Origin: Cyanobium sp. Tous-M-B4
Lineage (GTDB): Bacteria > Cyanobacteriota > Cyanobacteriia > PCC-6307 > Cyanobiaceae
DNA length: 64,000 nucleotides
NCBI RefSeq assembly: GCF_024345395.1
Contig: NZ_JAGQBA010000008.1
Span: forward strand, 24,842-88,841
Direction: 5' to 3'
Positions 44,454 to 52,940 of the stretch are shown here, in pieces; within the stretch, counting starts at the first letter, position 1; each line of letters begins with the position of its first letter. The notes beneath the pieces were generated by a model. It had not been told where the DNA came from and searched no databases. It saw only the letters and a list, made by a program, of their open reading frames with translations. Made by a program: the position numbers and the translations under genes.

Positions 44454-45158
44454 TCAGGCTGCCTCTTCAGGCTGTCCTGGCGACTGCAACATCAATCCTG
44501 CGCAACCCTCACCAACCGCCGCCCAGCGCCAACCCTGCTGCAGAGCGCTGCTGTGATCCGGCTTGGCTCCATCACTGAGATTCTGCAAGCTGCCGCTGCT
44601 GTGGTCGTAACACCACTGAGCCAGTTCTGCGGCCAGGGTGCGATGGCGCCACTTGATAGCCGCTTCCTTCAACACCCAGCTGTTGAGGACCGCTCGCCGT
44701 AGCTCCGCCCCAGTCAAATCCCGCAACTGCGCCTGTTCAGTCTCTGGATAAAACCGCCGCATCAATCCAGCTGGCTCAATAGGTCGAGCAGTGGATTCGA
44801 GGTCGACTCCGATGGGGGAGCCGGAGTAGCCAATCAGCAAGCCAGCGCCGCTATGGCTGAGACTGACCCATCCCAGACCATCCCCTAACAGTGGAGGGTG
44901 GCCGGGCGGACTATGGAGAGGCACCGAGGCACCAGCGCATCCCAACACCTCAGCCAACTGCTGCCGGAGCAGCGCCCGGCTCTGGAAGTAGCGACTTCGC
45001 TGCCGATCAGGCAGGGCCAAGCCCCAACTGCGTTCAGCCATAGATAAATAACCGAGTTCACCCCCCTCCAGAGAACGCAGCCATAGCTCGGGAGCTGGGC
45101 GCTGCGGCAGATCCAAGCTGCTGCCTAGGCTCACTTGTGAGTTCGGTTGGATGTTCAA
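44454..45158 (-). CDS. 4'-phosphopantetheinyl transferase (Sfp type)
   Basis: 234 residues if started at TTG 45158; the true start may be later. It attaches phosphopantetheine from CoA to carrier proteins. Motifs: GWVSLSHSGAGLLIGYS, the Mg-binding PIGVDLES (D-x-E), and WVLKEAAIKWR (the WxxKEA signature). The N-terminal part has the RYFQSRALLRQQLAEVLG pattern. In cyanobacteria one Sfp-like enzyme usually serves fatty-acid and secondary carriers. If TTG is correct, its start shares its base with the divergent bcp start; internal GTG 45134 (VSLGSSL) is an alternative. Confidence 0.88.
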   Translation of the reverse strand: MNIQPNSQVSLGSSLDLPQRPAPELWLRSLEGGELGYLSMAERSWGLALPDRQRSRYFQSRALLRQQLAEVLGCAGASVPLHSPPGHPPLLGDGLGWVSLSHSGAGLLIGYSGSPIGVDLESTARPIEPAGLMRRFYPETEQAQLRDLTGAELRRAVLNSWVLKEAAIKWRHRTLAAELAQWCYDHSSGSLQNLSDGAKPDHSSALQQGWRWAAVGEGCAGLMLQSPGQPEEAA

Positions 45159-45625
45159 TGACCCTGCAGATCGGCGATCCCGCCCCTGATTTCACCTTGC
45201 CAGACCAAGACGGAACGGCGGTGAAGCTTTCCCAGTTCAAGGGCCAACGGGTGGTGATCTACTTCTATCCCAAGGACGACACCCCGGGTTGTACCAAAGA
45301 AGCTTGCAATTTCCGCGACCAGTGGGGAACGTTCGAAAAGCAAGCCATCACCGTGCTCGGCATCAGCAAAGACGGCGCCAGCAGCCACACCAAATTCATT
45401 GCCAAATATGACCTTCCCTTCACCTTGCTAAGCGACGTCGAGCCCTGCGCAGTGGCCGAGGCCTATGGGAGCTATGGGCTCAAGAAATTCATGGGCAAGG
45501 AATACATGGGCATGATGCGCCACACCTTCGTGGTGGATGCGGAAGGAAAGATCGAAAAGATCTACACAAAGGTGAAGTCCGAAACCATGGCGGACGACAT
45601 CCTTAGCGATCTGGGCTTGGCCTGA
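45158..45625 (+). CDS. bcp: Peroxiredoxin, Bcp/PrxQ type
   Basis: 155 residues from ATG 45158 (MTLQIGDPAPDF). Thioredoxin-fold peroxidase with peroxidatic Cys and nearby resolving Cys in DDTPGCTKEACNFRD (C-x4-C), typical of atypical 2-Cys PrxQ. It reduces peroxides with thioredoxin. VIYFYPKDDTPG and the C-terminal MMRHTFVVDAEGKIEKIY are family traits. It is convergent with coaX (overlap of 23 bp) and divergent from the PPTase gene. Confidence 0.95.
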   Translation: MTLQIGDPAPDFTLPDQDGTAVKLSQFKGQRVVIYFYPKDDTPGCTKEACNFRDQWGTFEKQAITVLGISKDGASSHTKFIAKYDLPFTLLSDVEPCAVAEAYGSYGLKKFMGKEYMGMMRHTFVVDAEGKIEKIYTKVKSETMADDILSDLGLA

Positions 45626-46334
45626 GTGCAGCCAAGGCCTCAAGGGCCAGATCCGGAGCCAGCTGCAGCGGCATGGGGCTAACTAGCAGCTGCTGCAGCA
45701 ATGGTTTCAGCAGGGAGCCATCTCCTCCCGTGAGCCAAAAACTGCAGCCAGGACAGCTGGTTTGAGCTTCACGCCCAGCCGCGGCCAGAGCGGCCGCCAG
45801 ACCTCGCAAAACCCCAGCGGCCATAGCTTCTGAGGTCGAGCGAGGCCAGAGGTCCAAAGGCAGGTCCAAGGGCAGGTCCAAGCCAGGCAGTCCTGCAGTT
45901 TCAGAAGCCAGGGCCCGCAACTGCAAGGCCGCTCCGGCTAGCAAGCGTCCTCCCCCAAATCGGCCCTCGCTGGTGACCAGGGTGAGGCTCAAGGCGGTGC
46001 CGCCGTCAGCCACCAGTACGGGACCAGAGGCAAGGCACCAGGCCCGCCAACCCACCAGAGCACGATCCACCCCCAGCCAGCCAGGCTGCTCCAACAAGGG
46101 CACATCTTTCAAGTGCAGACGCCGCTCCAGCGGCAGTGGAGCAGAGGCGGGCACAGGGCCCACCGCAGCCCAAGCAACCAGCCCCTCAAGCTGTCCCACA
46201 CCGGCTGGAGCACTCCACGTCCGCAGGCAGCCCAACGCCCCCTCTGCCCAATGCCATCGGCTGTTGCCGATCAGCAGCCAACGGCCTTCGCTCAGATGCC
46301 CTCGCCCATCAATCCCGGCAGATGGATGCCACAT
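45603..46334 (-). CDS. coaX: Type III pantothenate kinase
   Basis: 243 residues. ASKHA-fold kinase for the first step of CoA synthesis. Motifs: phosphate-binding LLIGNSRWHWAEG near the start, pantothenate-binding GVDRALVGWRAW, and VLVADGGTALSLTLV. Glycine-rich GGGRLLAGAALQLRAL and the C-terminal FWLTGGDGSLL fit the family. A short LDLP-LDLP-LDLW repeat encoded by direct 12-bp repeats lies near 45863. ATG 46334 lies 43 bp inside the cysH 3' end; no better start exists downstream. It is convergent with bcp. Confidence 0.88.
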   Translation of the reverse strand: MWHPSAGIDGRGHLSEGRWLLIGNSRWHWAEGALGCLRTWSAPAGVGQLEGLVAWAAVGPVPASAPLPLERRLHLKDVPLLEQPGWLGVDRALVGWRAWCLASGPVLVADGGTALSLTLVTSEGRFGGGRLLAGAALQLRALASETAGLPGLDLPLDLPLDLWPRSTSEAMAAGVLRGLAAALAAAGREAQTSCPGCSFWLTGGDGSLLKPLLQQLLVSPMPLQLAPDLALEALAALRPSPDR

Positions 46335-47062
46335 TCCTGTTGGAGACCACCGAAACGCGTCGCTCGGCCGATGACATCGCCTAGATCGGGAGCACTGGAG
46401 TGCCAGTCGCCCACCGTGGAATAACCCTGCTCAAACAGCGGGTGTTGGGGCAATTTGTGCTCTTCCATGTAGTAGTAAACATCCCGTTTACTCCAGGAGA
46501 GAAGGGGCCGCAGCGACCAGCGCTGGCGCACCGCATCTAGCGGTTCCATGGCCTTGCGGTGATCGGTCTGGCTGCCGCGCACACCACTGGCCCAACAGGT
46601 CACCGCCAGCTCAGTGAGGGCCCGGTCGAGGGGTTCCACCTTGCGGATGCGGTGATAGAGCTCCAGATCTGCGCCCTGGTGGGTTTCCCAAAGGCGGCCG
46701 TGCAGAGCTTCCATCCGGGCCGGGCTAATGGCCGACTGGGCCACCACTAATTGGAGCTGGAGCTGCTCTACCAGGCGCTCGGCGTATTGATAGGTCTCCG
46801 GCGGCAGATAGCCCGTATCAACCCAGACCACGGGTATGGGCCGGCCGGTATTGGCGGTCAGCTCACTGGCCATGTGCAGCAGAACTGCCGACTGGATGCC
46901 AAAACTGGTTGTTAAAGCAAATCCTGCCCCGAAGGTGTTCTGAGCCCAGCTCAGGCGCTCTTGGGCCGGCAAGGGTGCAAGCAGTGCCCTAGCAGCTTCC
47001 AGATCGATCGGCCGTCCGGCGCCATCGGGTGAAAGGGCTGGGACTTGGTCCGTCTGCATCAA
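46292..47062 (-). CDS. cysH: Phosphoadenosine phosphosulfate reductase
   Basis: 256 residues. It reduces PAPS to sulfite in sulfate assimilation. Motifs: FALTTSFGIQSAVLLHM (PP-loop region), VVWVDTGYLPPETYQYAE, VRGSQTDHRK and the C-terminal catalytic QQECGIHLPG. The extra cysteine pairs (CC...CxxC) that bind a 4Fe-4S cluster in APS reductases are missing, so it is the thioredoxin-dependent PAPS type. The stop lies inside the coaX start region (43-bp overlap). It is divergent from the NDH-2 gene, with about 70 bp between starts. Confidence 0.93.
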   Translation of the reverse strand: MMQTDQVPALSPDGAGRPIDLEAARALLAPLPAQERLSWAQNTFGAGFALTTSFGIQSAVLLHMASELTANTGRPIPVVWVDTGYLPPETYQYAERLVEQLQLQLVVAQSAISPARMEALHGRLWETHQGADLELYHRIRKVEPLDRALTELAVTCWASGVRGSQTDHRKAMEPLDAVRQRWSLRPLLSWSKRDVYYYMEEHKLPQHPLFEQGYSTVGDWHSSAPDLGDVIGRATRFGGLQQECGIHLPGLMGEGI

Positions 47063-47134
47063 ACCATCATCGCCCTTTGAGTAAGTCGCTGGTTAGGGTT
47101 CAAAAGCAGGTGCCGGCGAAAGACCACCAAAGCA

Positions 47135-48325
47135 ATGCTGAATCCTGAGGCGGCGCGATCGCAGGCTGCGGTGACCCCGCCAACCGCACCGGTGGTGATC
47201 GTGGGAGGGGGCTTTGGTGGGCTCTACACCGCCCTCGCCCTGGCAGAGCGCCGCCAACATCCACCAATCCTGCTGATCGAACCCAACGATCGCTTCCTGT
47301 TTCTGCCCCTGCTTTACGAACTGCTGAGCGGCGAACTGCGCAGCTGGGAAATCGCACCTCGCTACGACAGCTTGCTGGCCGGCAAAGGGGTGGCCTGGCT
47401 GCAGGACCGGGTTGTGCGCATCGACGCCAAGTCTTCACAGGTCCATACCGCTACCGGCCGCTGCCTGCACTTCAGCCGCCTGGTGCTGGCCACGGGTGCC
47501 CAGGCCAATGACTTCGGCATCCCCGGCGTAGCTGAATACAGCCTCGGTTTTCGCACCTTGGCAGACGTGGAACGGCTGCAGCTGCTAATCCAGACCTTGA
47601 AGGAGCGGTCCCGGCCCCTGCAGCGCTTGGCCGTGGTGGGAGCTGGTGCCAGCGGGGTGGAATTGGCCTGCAAGCTGGCCGACCAGTTGCAGGGGAGCAC
47701 GATTGTGGACCTGATTGAGCAGGGCCCCGGACTGCTGCCCCAGGCCAAGGCCTTCAACAGAGAGCAGGCTGAGCAGGCCCTGCAACGCCGGGATGTGAGG
47801 CTGCGAACCCACACCCGCGTCGAGGCAGTGCAAGCAGGTGGATTGACGCTGCTGGGGCCAGCCGGCTCGGAACAGCTGAAGGTTGATGGGGTTATCTGGA
47901 CTGCAGGCCTGCGCTTTCAATCGCTTGAATGCCAGCCGCCAATTTCCGTCGACCGACTTGGACGACTGAGCTGCGAGCCCACCCTGCAGCTGGTCGATCA
48001 CCCCCACCTATTTGCCCTAGGCGACATCGCCCAGCAGGAGTTACCCCTGCCAGCCACGGCCCAAGTGGCCTTCCAACAAGCTGAGTGCCTGGCCGCCAAC
48101 CTGATGCATTCCCTCGCAGGCGAACCCCTCGATCCCTTCAACTACAACGACCTCGGCGAAATGATGAGCCTGGGCCGAGGCGAAGCAAGCCTCGTTGGCG
48201 GCGGATTCACCCTGGCGGGAGCGGCGGCATTTCAGATCCGCAAACTGGCCTACCTGGCCCGCTTACCTGGCAAATCGCATCAGTTAAAAGTGGTCGCCGG
48301 CTGGCTAGCGGACTGGCCCCGGTGA
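47135..48325 (+). CDS. NAD(P)H dehydrogenase type 2 (NDH-2) family oxidoreductase
   Basis: 396 residues. Two dinucleotide-binding motifs: FAD VVIVGGGFGGLYTALAL (about 20) and NAD(P) RLAVVGAGASGVELACKLAD (about 165). LVLATGAQANDFGIPG and the C-terminal HLFALGDIAQQ, TAQVAFQQAECLAANL and FNYNDLGEMMSLGRGEASL match NDH-2/Ndb-type enzymes, which pass electrons from NAD(P)H to quinone. The final segment FQIRKLAYLARLPG may contact the membrane. It starts divergently from cysH. hflX begins 73 bp downstream. Confidence 0.9.
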   Translation: MLNPEAARSQAAVTPPTAPVVIVGGGFGGLYTALALAERRQHPPILLIEPNDRFLFLPLLYELLSGELRSWEIAPRYDSLLAGKGVAWLQDRVVRIDAKSSQVHTATGRCLHFSRLVLATGAQANDFGIPGVAEYSLGFRTLADVERLQLLIQTLKERSRPLQRLAVVGAGASGVELACKLADQLQGSTIVDLIEQGPGLLPQAKAFNREQAEQALQRRDVRLRTHTRVEAVQAGGLTLLGPAGSEQLKVDGVIWTAGLRFQSLECQPPISVDRLGRLSCEPTLQLVDHPHLFALGDIAQQELPLPATAQVAFQQAECLAANLMHSLAGEPLDPFNYNDLGEMMSLGRGEASLVGGGFTLAGAAAFQIRKLAYLARLPGKSHQLKVVAGWLADWPR

Positions 48326-48398
48326 CCCTGCCGGGAGCCCAAGCTTGTGGTGGGCAAGGCCCGCCCATGATCAAATCCTTAATCGTTCTTTATCTGTG

Positions 48399-50057
48399 GT
48401 GAAACAAGGCGGCCTGGCGGGGCGCACGGCCGGCTTGCGACCCGCCCAAAAAAGACGCCTGGAACGCCTCTGTCACCGCCGCCATCCGGACGACCAGGTA
48501 GCCGAATTGCTCTGCTTGCAGCGGCTTGCCAGTGAAAGCCGTGAGCTGGAGCTGCCGCTCACCCTGGTAGTGGATAGCCGGGGCCTGTGCCGGCTGCTCT
48601 GGGTGGGGCCGCTGGAGCAATCGGGCCGGCTGCTGGAGCGCCTGCCCGGCTCAGAGCGCCGCCAGGGTTCCGAGCTGCGGCTGATCACCTGCTGCGGCCG
48701 AACCAAACAACTCGAAGCCGGCCGCCAGGAGGGAATCGTGGGGCTGGATATAGCGCCCATCTTTTGGCTGCGCTTCGGCGACAGGGCGGGGGCGGGGGGC
48801 CAATGGCCCGCCCAACTGTTGGTGGCCCACCCCGACGCCGCCGAACCCTGGGCAAGCGAAGCGACTGAAGATCTAGCCGAATTGTGCGGCCGCGATCCCC
48901 TCAGCCTCACCCAGCCAAATGCACCCAGCGATAGCACCTTTGGCGCCAACCAAGACGGCCCTGAAAAGGTGCTGCTGCTAGCCCTCACCCCCGGCGACCG
49001 CGGCCGGGCCCAGCGCCTGATCGCCGAACTGGAGGGACTCGTAAGCAGCGCCGGTGCTGTGCCGGTGGGAGTGGTGGAGCAGCGCCGCAGCCAAGTTGCT
49101 CCCCAGACCCTCTGGGGTGAGGGGAAAGTGGGTGAAGCAGCCCTGGAGGCCCGGCGGCTCGGCGCCACCCTGGTAGTGACAGACCGGGAGCTCACACCGG
49201 TGCAAGCCCGCAATCTGGAGCGGCTCCTGGATCTGCCGGTGAGCGACCGCAGTGAACTGATTCTCGACATCTTTGCCCAACGGGCCGCCAGCGCCGCCGG
49301 ACGCCTCCAGGTGGAACTAGCCCAACTGCGCTACAGGCTGCCCCGACTCACCGGCCGCGGCCGCAGCCTGTCGCGGCAGGGGGGAGGCATCGGCACCAGG
49401 GGGCCGGGCGAAACCCAACTGGAAAAAGATCGTCGCGCCATCGCCCGCCGGATTGAGCGGTTGCAGCGGGAGGTGAGCCAGCTGGGCGAACACCGGGCCC
49501 GGTTGCGTCGCAGCCGCCAGGGACTGCGGCGACTGGCCCTAGTGGGTTACACCAACGCCGGCAAAAGTTCCCTGCTCAACGCCTTAACCAGGGCCAGCGA
49601 GGGCCGCGCCGTACTGGCCGAAAACAAGCTGTTCGCCACCCTTGATCCCACCACCCGACGACTTGAATTGCCGGAACCAGTGCTGCTCACTGACACGGTT
49701 GGCTTCATCCGCGATTTGCCCCCGCCCCTGTTGGAAGCATTCCGCTCAACCCTGGAGGAAACCCTTGAAGCTGAGGGCCTGTTGATCGTGGTTGATCTGG
49801 CCGACCCGGCCTGGCCCGAGCAGTGGCGCACCGTCAACACCATCCTCGATTCCCTTGGAGCAACCGCCCCCAGGCGCCTAATCGCCAATCAAATCGACCG
49901 CTGCCCAGCCGGGGAGGTGGAGCGAGCCAGGGCGCTAGCCCCAACGGCCCTGTTCATTTCCGCCACCGCCTGCCTGGGCCTGCAGCACCTGCGCCAGGAG
50001 TTGCGCAGCTGGCCCGAGTCAGCGCCTGAGGACGAAAACACCACATCTGCGCGCTGA
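48399..50057 (+). CDS. hflX: GTPase HflX
   Basis: About 552 residues from GTG 48399 (GTG 48396 also possible; the frame is open to 48345). It has a cyanobacterial N-terminal extension of ~190 residues beginning RTAGLRPAQKRRLERLCHRR. The HflX core follows: VGVVEQRRSQVAPQTLWGEGKVGEA, DRSELILDIFAQRAASAAGRLQVELAQL and GGGIGTRGPGETQLEKDRR. The G domain has G1 GYTNAGKSSLLN, G3 DTVGFIRDLP and G4 NQID. HflX splits stalled or idle ribosomes under stress. Confidence 0.93.
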   Translation: MKQGGLAGRTAGLRPAQKRRLERLCHRRHPDDQVAELLCLQRLASESRELELPLTLVVDSRGLCRLLWVGPLEQSGRLLERLPGSERRQGSELRLITCCGRTKQLEAGRQEGIVGLDIAPIFWLRFGDRAGAGGQWPAQLLVAHPDAAEPWASEATEDLAELCGRDPLSLTQPNAPSDSTFGANQDGPEKVLLLALTPGDRGRAQRLIAELEGLVSSAGAVPVGVVEQRRSQVAPQTLWGEGKVGEAALEARRLGATLVVTDRELTPVQARNLERLLDLPVSDRSELILDIFAQRAASAAGRLQVELAQLRYRLPRLTGRGRSLSRQGGGIGTRGPGETQLEKDRRAIARRIERLQREVSQLGEHRARLRRSRQGLRRLALVGYTNAGKSSLLNALTRASEGRAVLAENKLFATLDPTTRRLELPEPVLLTDTVGFIRDLPPPLLEAFRSTLEETLEAEGLLIVVDLADPAWPEQWRTVNTILDSLGATAPRRLIANQIDRCPAGEVERARALAPTALFISATACLGLQHLRQELRSWPESAPEDENTTSAR

Positions 50058-50103
50058 CTTGTGGCACGATCAGCACTTGCTTTCTTCCTCCCTTTCAGCC
50101 TCT

Positions 50104-50739
50104 ATGGCCCTCCAACTCGGCGATACCGTTCCCGATTTCACCCAGGATTCCCAGCTGGGGCCGATCAATCTCTACGACTTCGGCGCTGACAGCTGGGTTG
50201 TGCTGTTCTCCCACCCGGCCGACTACACCCCTGTTTGCACCACAGAATTGGGAGAGGTATCCCGGCTGCGCCCTGAATGGGAAAAGCGCAACGTCAAAAC
50301 CATCGCCCTGAGTGTGGATTCCGCCGAAAGCCACAACGGCTGGATCTGCGATATCAACGAAACCCAGAACACAACAGTTGATTATCCGATCCTTGCGGAT
50401 GCGGACAAAAAGGTGAGCGACCTTTACGGGATGATTCACCCCAACTCCCTTAATAATCTGACTGTGCGTTCGGTGTTCATCATCGATCCCAACAAGAAAC
50501 TGCGCCTGCAGATCACCTACCCCGCCAGCACAGGTCGCAACTTCCACGAAATCCTGCGGGTGATTGATTCACTGCAGCTCACCGACAACCACTCCGTGGC
50601 CACCCCGGTGAATTGGAAAGACGGCGACGATTGCGTCGTAGTGCCATCGATCTCCACCGAAGATGCCCGCGCCAAGTTTGCCAAGGGCGTCACTGAGATC
50701 AAGCCCTACTTGCGCATGACCCCCCAGCCCAACAAGTGA
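50104..50739 (+). CDS. 1-Cys peroxiredoxin (Prx6 type)
   Basis: 211 residues from ATG 50104. Peroxidatic Cys in ADYTPVCTTELGEVSRL; no second conserved resolving Cys. The C-terminal dimerisation arm is long, as in Prx6 (TPVNWKDGDDCVVVPSISTEDARAKF, ending EIKPYLRMTPQPNK). The opening ALQLGDTVPDFTQDSQLGPINLYDF is characteristic. It reduces peroxides in the cytosol. anmK starts only 10 bp after its stop on the same strand, so the two are probably cotranscribed. A second peroxiredoxin (Bcp) lies 4.5 kb upstream. Confidence 0.95.
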   Translation: MALQLGDTVPDFTQDSQLGPINLYDFGADSWVVLFSHPADYTPVCTTELGEVSRLRPEWEKRNVKTIALSVDSAESHNGWICDINETQNTTVDYPILADADKKVSDLYGMIHPNSLNNLTVRSVFIIDPNKKLRLQITYPASTGRNFHEILRVIDSLQLTDNHSVATPVNWKDGDDCVVVPSISTEDARAKFAKGVTEIKPYLRMTPQPNK

Positions 50740-50749
50740 GTTTGGGCTG

Positions 50750-51934
50750 ATGCGGGTGTTGGGGTTGATGAGCGGCACAAGCGCCGATGGCGTGGATGCC
50801 GTCCTGGCCAGCTTCAGCGGGCCGCCCCAACGTCCGCGCTGGAGGCTGGAAAATCACCACTTCAACCCTTACCCCGCCGAGCTCCAACGCCAGATAATTG
50901 GCGTTGGCCAAGGCCAATCGTTCGCTAGCTCAACGCTGCTCGAATTGGCGGAAGCCGTGACCGAGCAGCAAGCTCTCGCAGCCAGAGCATGCGATCCCCA
51001 GGGCAGGGCCCAATTAGTTGGCTGCCACGGCCAGACCCTCTGGCATCGCCCGCCCCAGGCTGGCCAGCGGGGTGCCAGCTGGCAACTACTTCAAGGGCCA
51101 CTGCTGGCGGAACTGCTGGCTACGCCGGTGGTATTTGATTTCCGCAGTGCCGATCTGGCCCTTGGCGGCCAGGGAGCACCGCTTGTCCCGCCTGCAGACC
51201 AGGCCCTACTGGGTCGTTGCGGCGGCTGGCGGGCGGTACTGAATCTGGGGGGCATTGCCAACCTCACCCTGATCCCACCGGCCCAGGGCCCCGAAAGTTG
51301 CCTACCAGTGCGGGGCTGGGACTGTGGTCCCGCAAATACCCTGCTGGACCTGGCAACCATGCACTTCAGTGGCGGCCAGCAGAGCTATGACGCTGATGGG
51401 GCCTGGGCCCGCCAGGGACAGATCGATGAAGCCCTCATTAAACGCTGGTTAGCTGAGCCCTATTTCCAGTGCCCACCGCCGAAGTCCACCGGTCGAGAGC
51501 TATTCGGCCAGGCAGACCTGGAGCGAAGGCTGGCCGAACTCAAGGGGCGAGACGCGGCGGACGCCCTAGCCACCCTGACCGGCTTCAGTGCCGCAGTTGT
51601 AGCCCAGGAGTTGGGCCATGGACCCCAAGCGATCGAGCTGCTGGTGGCTGGAGGGGGCTGCCGCAACAGCCTGCTAGTAGAACAACTGCAACGCCGCTGC
51701 CGCGGCCTGATCGTGCGGCCGTTGGTGGAATTTGGCATCGGCGAGGCAGAGAGAGAGGCCTTGGCCTTCGCCCTGCTGGCCTGGTGGCACGCCCTGGGGC
51801 ATCAGGGAAACCTGCCCTCAGTCACCGGCGCGAGCGGCGGCGCGGTGCTGGGGCTTTGCGCCCGTCCTCAGTCAGGTCGGTGCAACCGAACCCTGCGGGG
51901 AGCTCCCCGCAGGCGCTGGGGTTTTTGGGCCTGA
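50750..51934 (+). CDS. anmK: Anhydro-N-acetylmuramic acid kinase
   Basis: 394 residues. It phosphorylates and opens anhydroMurNAc released during cell-wall recycling. Motifs: GLMSGTSADGVDAVL at the N-terminus, LVGCHGQTLWHRPP, VVFDFRSADLALGGQGAPLVP, WDCGPANTLLDL, and GGGCRNSLLVEQLQRR. The conserved part ends at TGASGGAVLGLCARP; the last ~22 residues (QSGRCNRTLRGAPRRRWGFWA) are basic, cross a 20-bp palindrome and overlap the convergent RHH gene, so they look like read-through into intergenic DNA. Confidence 0.94.
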   Translation: MRVLGLMSGTSADGVDAVLASFSGPPQRPRWRLENHHFNPYPAELQRQIIGVGQGQSFASSTLLELAEAVTEQQALAARACDPQGRAQLVGCHGQTLWHRPPQAGQRGASWQLLQGPLLAELLATPVVFDFRSADLALGGQGAPLVPPADQALLGRCGGWRAVLNLGGIANLTLIPPAQGPESCLPVRGWDCGPANTLLDLATMHFSGGQQSYDADGAWARQGQIDEALIKRWLAEPYFQCPPPKSTGRELFGQADLERRLAELKGRDAADALATLTGFSAAVVAQELGHGPQAIELLVAGGGCRNSLLVEQLQRRCRGLIVRPLVEFGIGEAEREALAFALLAWWHALGHQGNLPSVTGASGGAVLGLCARPQSGRCNRTLRGAPRRRWGFWA

Positions 51935-52179
51935 CTGGCCTCCAGTCCCTGACGAAAAAGCTCAGCCTGGAATCCCGCCTGAACCGGGGAAGCCTGGCTG
52001 GCTTGGGCCTGCTGCAGCCGCTCCACACCTTGCTGGATCAGCACCTTGGCCATGTTGCTCACCGTACGGGACTCGGCATCCGCGAATTCAGCCAACTGTT
52101 GGCAGAGCTGCTCGGGCAACACCACCTGAATGCGAGGTGATTTGGACTTGCCACTCGAGGAGGTCTGCCGGGTGGCCAC
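51868..52179 (-). CDS. Ribbon-helix-helix DNA-binding protein
   Basis: 103 residues from GTG 52179 (the frame is open to 52269). The core SPRIQVVLPEQLCQQLAEFADAESRTVSNMAKVLIQQGVERL is a CopG/Arc-type ribbon-helix-helix: a beta strand that enters the DNA groove followed by two helices, the second starting at the 'TVSNM' turn. The tail is Gln/Ala-rich, then basic (LRGAPRRVRLHRPD), and overlaps anmK by 67 bp. No toxin gene is adjacent on the same strand. It may regulate the divergent gene starting 108 bp away (inference). Confidence 0.75.
   Translation of the reverse strand: MATRQTSSSGKSKSPRIQVVLPEQLCQQLAEFADAESRTVSNMAKVLIQQGVERLQQAQASQASPVQAGFQAELFRQGLEASQAQKPQRLRGAPRRVRLHRPD
51893..51912 (+). 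terminator. 20-bp perfect palindrome, candidate anmK terminator
   Basis: CTGCGGGGAG followed by its exact complement CTCCCCGCAG, then GCGCTGGGGTTTTT. It lies within the last codons of anmK and the last codons of the convergent RHH gene. The T run is short and offset, so it could be a terminator or a protein-binding site. Confidence 0.5.
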
Positions 52180-52286
52180 GGAGTTGCGAAGCAGGCGTGG
52201 GGCAGGACTGGAGCTTGCAATCTCCAGCCCATACCCCTCAGATACAAACCAGTGTACAGAGATGCACAAGGGTAGTATCCAAGACT

Positions 52287-52619
52287 ATGCTGAAGGCAAC
52301 CATCCCATCGGAGGTGCACACCGTGCCCCGTTCCTCCACCCCACGCGCCTCAACCCCTGCCTCAGCTGCCCAGGGCCGCAAACGCCGGACAGCCGAACGC
52401 AGCGATGTGCTCGTCTCCGCAGTAATCAGCACCTACCTGCTCACCCACCTGCATCACGTTCTGCAGCGGGCCGAATACGGCGCCCAGCAGGAGGGAAGAG
52501 GCGCACTTGCAGCCAACTACGCCGAGCTGCGCAAAGTGCTTTGCCTAGATGCCCGCAGCATGGAAGATGCATCCGCCTGTGGCACACCAGAGCAAGGCGA
52601 AAACCAGCTAGCCGCCTAA
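52287..52619 (+). CDS. Hypothetical protein divergent from the RHH regulator
   Basis: 110 residues from ATG 52287. A Ser/Thr/Pro/Ala-rich N-terminus with a basic patch (GRKRRTAERSD) precedes a helical core SDVLVSAVISTYLLTHLHHVLQRAEYGAQQEGRGALAANYAELRKVL. No signal peptide, membrane segment or known family. It is separated from the RHH gene by about 108 bp of shared upstream DNA and followed 39 bp later by a Nif11-like gene. Confidence 0.6.
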   Translation: MLKATIPSEVHTVPRSSTPRASTPASAAQGRKRRTAERSDVLVSAVISTYLLTHLHHVLQRAEYGAQQEGRGALAANYAELRKVLCLDARSMEDASACGTPEQGENQLAA

Positions 52620-52658
52620 ACCCATTCGTTTTAAAGTTTCGATAATTTGCTGCTTGCA

Positions 52659-52940
52659 ATGACCGCCAGCAACGTCGACGCACTACCAGACGACGCCGTG
52701 AGACCTCTGCACGCCAGCAATGCTGCTGAGCTCTACGCCCAAATCAGTGCCGACCACGACCTAACCCAAGCGCTATTCCGCCAGGCCCTACAGGATCCTT
52801 CTGGGGCCATTAGCCGAATCATTGAGCTGGGCCAGCAGTTCGGCTTGCCGGTCAGCGCCCAAGAGATCCGCACCTACGTTTCCAGCCTGGATGACAGCGT
52901 CAGCAAGCAGTGGCTGGTGAAGGCTCGCGGGGGGCTCTGA
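52659..52940 (+). CDS. Nif11-like domain small protein
   Basis: 93 residues from ATG 52659. The central part AAELYAQISADHDLTQALFRQALQDPSGAISRIIELGQQFGLPVSAQEIRTYV fits the Nif11 pattern of helices (phe/leu repeats, 'A...G', then 'eei'). In picocyanobacteria Nif11 domains serve as leaders of prochlorosin-type peptides, but here the chain ends KARGGL with no core peptide after the Gly-Gly, so a free-standing Nif11 protein is more likely. Its 3' half overlaps a weak minus-strand ORF. Confidence 0.6.
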   Translation: MTASNVDALPDDAVRPLHASNAAELYAQISADHDLTQALFRQALQDPSGAISRIIELGQQFGLPVSAQEIRTYVSSLDDSVSKQWLVKARGGL

